DNA of 54,811 nt from Sideroxyarcus sp. (GTDB lineage: Bacteria > Pseudomonadota > Gammaproteobacteria > Burkholderiales > Gallionellaceae), in NCBI GenBank assembly GCA_030651895.1, contig JAUSBR010000012.1:1-54811 (forward strand). Reading direction: 5' to 3'. Positions 49,119 through 54,811 of this stretch are shown here, piece by piece. A program made the translations under genes and the position numbers. How positions within the stretch are numbered: position 1 is the first letter of the stretch; each line of letters begins with the position of its first letter. A model generated the notes under the pieces. It was not told the origin of the DNA and searched no databases. It worked only from the letters and a program-made list of their open reading frames with translations.

Positions 49119-50315
49119 ACTATTGCCTCTGTATCTTCCTGGTTGCGCGGATTCGTTATCGTTGCACTATACGTGAGCATATTTGGCTGCGCCACTACGC
49201 CGGTCACTGAAACTGCTCCTGCTGCACCGGCCGCCCCTGTCGTCGTTGCTCCCGTTCCTGCTCCCGCCCCGGCACAACCGCCCGTCGTCTCTGCCGTGGT
49301 TTCCGAACCCGCACCCGTGGTAACGCCGCTGTTGGCGCCGCTCAGCACCGAACCGACCGGGCCGCACATCGCGCTGCTGCTGCCGCTGAATTCGAAACTC
49401 TTCGCCAAGGCCGCCGATGCCGTGAAGCAGGGCTTCATGTCTGCTGCCGGTCAGGAAGTGAACGGACTGCCGGTGCGCGTCTACCCCTGCAACGATGAAA
49501 GCACCGAAGTCGTCGCCTTGTATCAGCAGGCGTTGAAAGCCGGTGCCGTGGCTGTGGCTGGCCCAATCACCCGTGGCGGTGTCGCCGCGCTGGCCGCGAA
49601 CCCCGAACTGATGACGCCGACCCTGGCCTTGAACACGCTGGACGAGTCGAGGTCGGACCAGCTCTATTTCTTCGGCCTGCCGGCGGAAGCCGAAGCGCGC
49701 CAATCCGCGCAACGCGCCACCGCCGCCGGGCTGCTGAGCGCTTACATCGTCTCCACCAACACGCCGCTTTCCAAGCGTCTGGCGCAGGCATTCGCGGATG
49801 AATGGCAACGCGCGGGTGGCATCCTGCGTTCCGAGATCGTCTATGCCGGCGACACCACCCCCTTGAAAGAGCTGCCGCAGGATCCGGGCAACTCGGTGTT
49901 CCTCGCCGCCGAACTGGACAAGGCGCGCCTGTTGCGCCCCTATATCACCGCCACGATTCCGGTCTATTCCACATCGCAGGTGTTCGCCGGCAACAACCGC
50001 ACGCTGACCAACTACGACCTGTCCGATGTGCGTTTCGTCGATATGCCGTGGATGCTGCAACCCGACCACCCCGCCGTGATGATCTATCCGCGTTCCGCGA
50101 CACCTTTGCCGCCGGAGCTGGAGCGCCTGTATGCACTGGGGATCGACGCCTATCGCCTGTTACAGGTGCTGTTCAACCGCAGTTATTCGAGCGTTTTGCC
50201 GCTGGACGGCGTCACCGGGAAAGTCACGCTTTCCGGACATTTCTTCCAGCGCGAAGCCATTCTGGCCATCATCCGCCAGGGCCAGGGCGTTCCGATCGAC
50301 AGCAAACAACGATAA
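49113..50315 (+). CDS. lpoA: Penicillin-binding protein activator LpoA
   Basis: Outer-membrane lipoprotein that activates peptidoglycan synthase PBP1A. The 400-residue protein has a lipobox SIFGC with lipidated Cys26, an Ala/Pro-rich linker (about 28-75), and a periplasmic-binding-protein-like C-terminal domain (HIALLLPLNSKLFAKAADAVKQGF). The N-terminal TPR domain of enterobacterial LpoA is absent, a common short form. It is divergent from rsmI as in E. coli. Its stop overlaps the yraN ATG by one base. Confidence 0.88.
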   Translation: MQTIASVSSWLRGFVIVALYVSIFGCATTPVTETAPAAPAAPVVVAPVPAPAPAQPPVVSAVVSEPAPVVTPLLAPLSTEPTGPHIALLLPLNSKLFAKAADAVKQGFMSAAGQEVNGLPVRVYPCNDESTEVVALYQQALKAGAVAVAGPITRGGVAALAANPELMTPTLALNTLDESRSDQLYFFGLPAEAEARQSAQRATAAGLLSAYIVSTNTPLSKRLAQAFADEWQRAGGILRSEIVYAGDTTPLKELPQDPGNSVFLAAELDKARLLRPYITATIPVYSTSQVFAGNNRTLTNYDLSDVRFVDMPWMLQPDHPAVMIYPRSATPLPPELERLYALGIDAYRLLQVLFNRSYSSVLPLDGVTGKVTLSGHFFQREAILAIIRQGQGVPIDSKQR

Positions 50316-50650
50316 TGAAACCCGGCGTTCAGGCCGAACAGCTCGCTGCACAGTTCCTGCAACGACAAGGCCTGACGCTAGTCGAAACCAACTACCGCTG
50401 CCGCTTCGGCGAGATAGACCTGATCCTGCGCGAAGGGCAAACGCTGGTGTTCGCCGAGGTGCGCCAACGCAGCCGCGGCGATTTCGGCGGCGCGGCTGCC
50501 AGTATCGATATGCACAAACAACAGCGTCTCATCCTCACCGCCCAGCAATACCTGACCTCGCTGCCCCGCATCCCGCCCTGCCGTTTTGACGCCCTGCTGC
50601 TGGACGCGGCCTCGAACATCGAGTGGGTAAAGAACGCTTTCGAGGTTTAA
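50315..50650 (+). CDS. yraN: YraN (UPF0102) nuclease-like protein
   Basis: A 111-residue protein with an endonuclease-like fold. Motif residues are visible: QFLQRQGLTLVETNYRCRFGEIDLI, with Glu and Asp of the catalytic pattern, then FAEVRQRSRGDFG. A biochemical activity is not established. It starts in a TAATG overlap with lpoA and belongs to the lpoA-yraN-diaA-dolP order. Confidence 0.9.
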   Translation: MKPGVQAEQLAAQFLQRQGLTLVETNYRCRFGEIDLILREGQTLVFAEVRQRSRGDFGGAAASIDMHKQQRLILTAQQYLTSLPRIPPCRFDALLLDAASNIEWVKNAFEV

Positions 50651-50670
50651 GCCGGGCCGCCTTGAGGTAA

Positions 50671-51293
<623 letters not shown>

Positions 51294-51294
<1 letters not shown>

Positions 51295-51860
51295 TGCGTT
51301 ATCCGTTCGCGTTCTTGTTCGTTGTACTGGGCCTGTTGCAGGGCTGTGTCGCCCCCGTGGTCGCCGCCGGAGTCGGCGGCGCACTGATGACTTCCAACGA
51401 CCGCCGCAGCGCAGGGACGATGGTCGAGGACGACACTATCGAGAGCAAGGCGCAGAATCGCATCGACGAGAAGTACAAGGAAACCGCGCATGTGAGCGTC
51501 ACCGCTTTCAACCGTTTTGCGCTGGTCACCGGCACTACCGCGAATGAAAATGCCAAGATGGATATCGAGCGCATCGTCGGCTCCATCCCCAATGTCAAAG
51601 GCATCGCCAACGAACTGGTCGTCGGCAGCGCAACCGGCATCGTTGCCAATAGTTCCGACTCGCGCATCACCGGCAATGTGAAGTTGCGCTTCGTCAACAG
51701 CCCCAAGTTCAAGGCCGATCATGTCAAAGTCGTCACCGAAAACGGTGTGGTGTACCTGATGGGTCTGGTCACCCGCGCCGAAGCCGACGCCGCATCTGAC
51801 ATCGCCAGCACGACATCGGGTGTACAGAAGGTCGTGCGCGTCTTCGAGTACATCGACTAG
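51294..51860 (+). CDS. dolP: BON-domain outer-membrane lipoprotein DolP
   Basis: Envelope lipoprotein (YraP) that supports outer-membrane integrity. The 188-residue protein has a lipobox LLQGC with Cys18, a short linker and two BON domains (about 50-115 and 125-188), each with the V-T-G-T/V-x-G type strand pattern. TGATG overlap with diaA, and the GGGAGGAG Shine-Dalgarno lies within diaA. Its stop overlaps the hldC GTG. Confidence 0.92.
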
Positions 51861-52348
51861 TGAAATACCCGACGCCCACTTTCGAAAGCAAGATCTGCGA
51901 GGCGAAAGACTTCGCCGACCGGGTCGCGCAATTGCCGCGTTCGCTGGTGTTCACCAACGGCTGCTTCGACGTGCTGCACCGCGGCCATGTGACCTATCTG
52001 GCACAGGCCCGCGCGCTCGGCGCCTCGCTCATCGTCGGCGTGAACAGCGACGCCTCCGTGAAACGCCAGGGCAAGGGCGACGACCGCCCGATCAATGCCG
52101 AGGATGACCGCATGGCCGTGCTGGCCGCGCTGGAATCGGTAAGCCTGGTGGTGAAGTTCGACGAAGACACACCGCTCAACCTTATCCTCGCCTGCAAGCC
52201 CGACGTGCTGGTAAAAGGCGGCGACTGGAAGCCGGCCAACATCGTCGGCAGCAAGGAACTGCAACTCTGGGGCGGCAAGGTGCACAGCATCCCTTTCCTG
52301 CACGAGCGCTCAACAACAGCACTATTGAAAAAGATTCGTTCCCTATGA
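51860..52348 (+). CDS. hldC: Heptose 1-phosphate adenylyltransferase
   Basis: Nucleotidyltransferase that activates D-glycero-beta-D-manno-heptose 1-phosphate for LPS core synthesis; the stand-alone version of the HldE C-terminal domain (RfaE2). The 162-residue protein has the HxGH-type motif in FTNGCFDVLHRGHVTYL and the later PDVLVKGGDWKP block. It begins at GTG inside the dolP stop (TAGTG) and overlaps the DUF971 gene by four bases. Confidence 0.92.
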   Translation: MKYPTPTFESKICEAKDFADRVAQLPRSLVFTNGCFDVLHRGHVTYLAQARALGASLIVGVNSDASVKRQGKGDDRPINAEDDRMAVLAALESVSLVVKFDEDTPLNLILACKPDVLVKGGDWKPANIVGSKELQLWGGKVHSIPFLHERSTTALLKKIRSL

Positions 52349-52698
52349 TCCCAATCGAAATCACTCTGCACAACCAGTCGCGCATGCTGGAGATCGCCTT
52401 TGACGAAGGCACGCGCTATAAACTCCCGTTCGAATTTCTACGCGTGTTCTCGCCCTCGGCAGAAGTGCGCGGCCATGGTCCCGGTCAGGAGACGCTGCAA
52501 GTCGGCAAGCGCAATGTGCTGATCACCGATGTCGAGCCCGCGGGCAGCTATGCCGTGAAGTTGTCGTTCGATGACGGTCACGACAGCGGTCTGTACACAT
52601 GGGAATACCTGTGCGAACTCGGCAAATACCATGATGCCATGTGGCACGATTATCTGGGCAAGCTGGAAGCCGCAGGCGCAAGCCGCGACAAACCCTGA
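52345..52698 (+). CDS. DUF971 protein
   Basis: A 117-residue protein of the DUF971 type, the small domain also found at the N-terminus of gamma-butyrobetaine hydroxylases. Segments are PIEITLHNQSRMLEIAFDEG, LPFEFLRVFSPSAEVRGHG and DDGHDSGLYTWEYLCEL. Such proteins often neighbour ubiE. It is translated by ATGA overlap with hldC; a REP-like repeat and ubiE follow. Confidence 0.85.
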   Translation: MIPIEITLHNQSRMLEIAFDEGTRYKLPFEFLRVFSPSAEVRGHGPGQETLQVGKRNVLITDVEPAGSYAVKLSFDDGHDSGLYTWEYLCELGKYHDAMWHDYLGKLEAAGASRDKP

Positions 52699-52716
52699 CT
52701 AAACATTCGTTCACTC

Positions 52717-52754
52717 TGAGCCTTCGTTAAACTCAGGACAGGCCCTTCGACGGG
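52717..52754. repeat. REP-like dispersed repeat
   Basis: This 38-base stretch between the DUF971 gene and ubiE carries CTCAGGACAGG, the reverse complement of the core in the repeat at 11649-11753, and CCCTTCGACGGG. Such Cys-less, non-coding GTCCTGAG/CTTCGAC elements are scattered in many proteobacterial genomes. Confidence 0.6.
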
Positions 52755-52782
52755 TGAACTCGCAAGCATAAGGAGCAGCAAC

Positions 52783-53514
52783 ATGGCAAAGACACATTTC
52801 GGTTTTGAGACCGTAGACGAAACAGAGAAGGCCAAAAAAGTCGCCGGCGTATTCACTTCCGTCGCCAGCAAATACGACATCATGAACGACCTCATGTCGG
52901 TCGGTCTGCACCGCATCTGGAAGCGCTTCGCCGTAGGGCAGGCGAACGTCCATGAAGGCCAGCGCGTGCTCGACATCGCGGGCGGTTCCGGCGACCTGTC
53001 GCGCCTGTTCCTCGACAAGGTCGGAAGCACGGGCCAAGTCGTCCTCACCGACATCAACAACGCCATGCTGCGCGTTGGCCGCGACCGTTTGCTGGACGAA
53101 GGCAAAGCCACGCCCACCGCGCAATGCGACGCCGAGCACCTGCCCTTCCCCGACAACTACTTCGACTGTGTGAGCATCGCCTTCGGCTTGCGCAACGTCA
53201 CCCACAAGGACGCCGCCCTGCGCGAGATGCACCGCGTGCTCAAACCCGGTGGCCGCGTGATCGTGCTGGAATTCTCCAAGGTCGCCAAGCCGCTGGAAAA
53301 GATGTACGACCTCTATTCCTTCAAGCTGCTACCCAAAATGGGCGAGATCATCGCCAACGACTCCGAAAGCTACCGCTACCTCGCCGAATCCATCCGCATG
53401 CATCCGGGACAGGAAGAGCTGAAGCAGATGATGGTGGATGCGGGATTGGAGCGCGTTGAGTACTTCAATATGACGGGTGGGGTGGTGGCGGTGCATCGGG
53501 GGTATAAGCTATGA
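52783..53514 (+). CDS. ubiE: Ubiquinone/menaquinone C-methyltransferase UbiE
   Basis: SAM-dependent enzyme of ubiquinone (and, where present, menaquinone) synthesis. The 243-residue protein has the SAM motif [15 protein letters not shown], the UbiE signature [17 protein letters not shown] and [21 protein letters not shown] precedes the ATG. Its stop overlaps the start of the AT-rich gene that follows (ATGA). Confidence 0.97.
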   Translation: MAKTHFGFETVDETEKAKKVAGVFTSVASKYDIMNDLMSVGLHRIWKRFAVGQANVHEGQRVLDIAGGSGDLSRLFLDKVGSTGQVVLTDINNAMLRVGRDRLLDEGKATPTAQCDAEHLPFPDNYFDCVSIAFGLRNVTHKDAALREMHRVLKPGGRVIVLEFSKVAKPLEKMYDLYSFKLLPKMGEIIANDSESYRYLAESIRMHPGQEELKQMMVDAGLERVEYFNMTGGVVAVHRGYKL

Positions 53515-54344
53515 AATTCTATCTGCGAATTTTCTTCTTCCCATTCGTTTTATTCGCACCAGTTTTAGCACTAGCTATTGATAACTCTTCATATCTCGCA
53601 GCCAGTAAACAATTTGACCAGCTAGTTGAGCAATCATTAGCAAAAGGTTCTTTGCCTCGATTGAGCGATACTGAATCTGCAAAGATCATTTCTGTTCTGT
53701 CTGATTCTGAGCGTTTTTTGAATGCTGCGTCTTTTCAATTAGCCGATTTGGAGGCACTCGGGGCTGTTTGTGACAAAGCTCAATCTGTCACTGCGCCCTA
53801 TTTGTTCCTGGGTCTATTTGATCTAAGAAAAGAGCTTGATTCCGAAAAAGACCCGCAGGTCGCAGCTAAAAAAATCTCAGCGCTTGTTGAAAAAAACACT
53901 TTGACCTTTCAGGACGAATTGGAAAGATTGCAGCCATTCACTTTTCGTTGCTTGGCCAAACAAATCCCTCTTATGGCCCAATTCTTAGCCAGCTTGCCAT
54001 CAGAGCAACTTACTGATGTTCGCCGCGCAGGTGCTCGCCAGATGCGCGGTGGTATTTCTCAGATGTATCTGGGCGTTTTGCAGTTAGCAAATTCCAATGT
54101 TTATAGCTTCTCGTATCGTATAAAACTTCTTGAGGCTTTAGCAGAAACCGCTCCAGTATATTCATCGGCTTTAACTCCGGATGCACGCAAGCAAATTTCT
54201 GATTTTGCCTTTTATGCGAAGACGATAGCTACTCTGATCCCAGCAAGTGCACCATCTGGTGACTCGGCAAATGTCGTCAAATTCCTCAGTCAGATTTCTG
54301 ATGCCATGGCAGGATCTACCTGCGAAAAGTTGTGTGCAATCTAA
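53511..54344 (+). CDS. AT-rich secreted protein of unknown function
   Basis: A 277-residue protein with a signal peptide ([21 protein letters not shown], cut before IDNSSY) and an otherwise helical sequence containing four cysteines (AVCDK, FRCLAK, TCEKLC). I recognise no domain. The DNA is much AT-richer than ubiE, yet the ATG overlaps the ubiE stop by four bases. It is likely a recently acquired or fast-evolving gene. Repeats follow its stop codon. Confidence 0.7.
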   Translation: MKFYLRIFFFPFVLFAPVLALAIDNSSYLAASKQFDQLVEQSLAKGSLPRLSDTESAKIISVLSDSERFLNAASFQLADLEALGAVCDKAQSVTAPYLFLGLFDLRKELDSEKDPQVAAKKISALVEKNTLTFQDELERLQPFTFRCLAKQIPLMAQFLASLPSEQLTDVRRAGARQMRGGISQMYLGVLQLANSNVYSFSYRIKLLEALAETAPVYSSALTPDARKQISDFAFYAKTIATLIPASAPSGDSANVVKFLSQISDAMAGSTCEKLCAI

Positions 54345-54348
54345 CCAA

Positions 54349-54381
54349 CGTAGGGCGCATTAACCAGCGGGCAGTGCGCCG
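54349..54381. repeat. REP-like repeat, first unit
   Basis: Begins with CGTAGGGCGCATTAACC and ends with GTGCGCCG; the GGCGCA and TGCGCC arms can form a hairpin. It is of the same GTAGGG...GCGCC type as the outer arms of the repeat at 11649-11753, and lies five bases after the stop of the AT-rich gene. Confidence 0.6.
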
Positions 54382-54407
54382 AATTTCTATGCCACCGATC
54401 CAGCTCG

Positions 54408-54443
54408 CGTAGGATGGGTGGAGTGTAGCGATACCCATCAACC
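54408..54443. repeat. REP-like repeat, second unit
   Basis: CGTAGGATGGGT ... ATACCCATCAACC: GATGGGT (54412-54418) and ACCCATC (54433-54439) form a perfect stem. This CGTAGGATGGGTGGAG-type element is a known style of dispersed non-coding repeat. The remaining part of this 160-base gap before phnA shows nothing I can name. Confidence 0.6.
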
Positions 54444-54504
54444 GTTATAATTCCTCCCCCTGATGGTTCCGCTTCGTCGATCCATCCAATCCATGGAGAT
54501 ACAA

Positions 54505-54811
54505 GTGAGCAGTCTGCCCAAATGCCCCAAATGCAATTCCGAATATACCTACGAGGACGGAGCCAACTACGTCTGCCCCGAATGCGCGCATGAATGGTCG
54601 AAAGACGCACCCGCCGATGCCGGTGAACAGGCAAAGGTGTTCAAGGATGCGTTCGGCAACGTGTTGGCGGATGGCGATTCAGTCACTGTGATCAAGGACC
54701 TGAAGGTCAAGGGTTCTTCCTCTGTGGTGAAGGTAGGCACCAAGGTAAAGAACATCCGTCTCGTGGACGGAGACCATGACATCGATTGCAAGATTGACGG
54801 CATCGGACCCA
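54505..54811 (+). CDS. phnA: PhnA/YjdM family zinc-ribbon protein (3' end outside window)
   Basis: The first 102 codons read [18 protein letters not shown], then CPECAHEW, a two-knuckle zinc ribbon, followed by [23 protein letters not shown], nearly identical to E. coli YjdM (PhnA). Its name comes from the phn region, but a role in phosphonate use is not supported in that family. The GTG at 54505 has GGAG seven bases upstream and matches E. coli in length; an ATG at 54493 is the alternative. The last few residues lie beyond the window. Confidence 0.92.
   Translation, partial: MSSLPKCPKCNSEYTYEDGANYVCPECAHEWSKDAPADAGEQAKVFKDAFGNVLADGDSVTVIKDLKVKGSSSVVKVGTKVKNIRLVDGDHDIDCKIDGIGP

Overview
The window looks like the chromosome of a Gram-negative betaproteobacterium, probably of the Nitrosomonadales/Gallionellaceae type (my inference from gene content and order; no rRNA or tRNA gene is present to confirm it). 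It is gene-dense and mostly GC-rich. Much of it is housekeeping: TPP-controlled thiC, glnA with the NtrB/NtrC pair, a Pil-Chp twitching-motility signalling cluster beside yqgE-ruvX-pyrB-pyrC', trkA/trkH, argA, polyphosphate metabolism, and the rsmI/lpoA-yraN-diaA-dolP cell-envelope neighbourhood also known from enterobacteria.

Layout. 1-1.8 kb: minus-strand tolC (cut by the window edge, with a palindromic operator) and pcm. 1.9-5.2 kb: TPP riboswitch, thiC, two tiny Cys-rich proteins and uppP, ending at a perfect 30-bp palindromic terminator. 5.2-6.9 kb: rhodanese and a CDF cation exporter, divergent. 6.9-11.6 kb: NtrC site and sigma-54 promoter, glnA, a DUF4124 protein, ntrB, ntrC. 11.8-15.9 kb (minus): phosphoesterase, xthA, DUF4124-glutaredoxin, prlC. 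16-27.8 kb (minus): pilG, pilH, pilI, pilJ, chpA, yqgE, ruvX, pyrB and a dihydroorotase lacking its metal-binding HxH. 27.9-31.3 kb (minus): thioredoxin-like gene, trkA, trkH. 31.4-34.1 kb: rsmE, FecR-OmpA pair, tautomerase, internally duplicated membrane protein. 34.2-37.6 kb: argA, a HAMP-PAS-GGDEF protein, yggX. 37.6-42.1 kb: ppk1, an antisense histone-H1-like gene, sixA, pap. 42.1-49.1 kb (minus): rsmI, hscC, a J-like membrane protein, the catalytic pyrC, an AT-rich membrane gene, gamma-carbonic anhydrase and two small genes. 49.1-54.8 kb (plus): lpoA, yraN, diaA, dolP, hldC, a DUF971 gene, ubiE, an AT-rich secreted ORFan, and phnA cut by the window end.

How the genes work together. NtrB/NtrC probably drive glnA through the NtrC site and the -24/-12 promoter seen upstream of it. 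Ppk1 and Pap form a route from polyphosphate to ADP. PyrB, the degenerate PyrC' and the separate class II PyrC suggest an ATCase/pseudo-DHOase complex with catalysis supplied elsewhere. HscC and the adjacent J-like protein look like a dedicated chaperone pair. The accessory signals are REP-like inverted repeats at about 11.7, 52.7 and 54.4 kb and two AT-rich genes (43.4-44.0 and 53.5-54.3 kb). I found no CRISPR array, insertion sequence, prophage, tRNA or rRNA. I did not find a clear new multi-gene system; the best candidates for new biology are listed individually.
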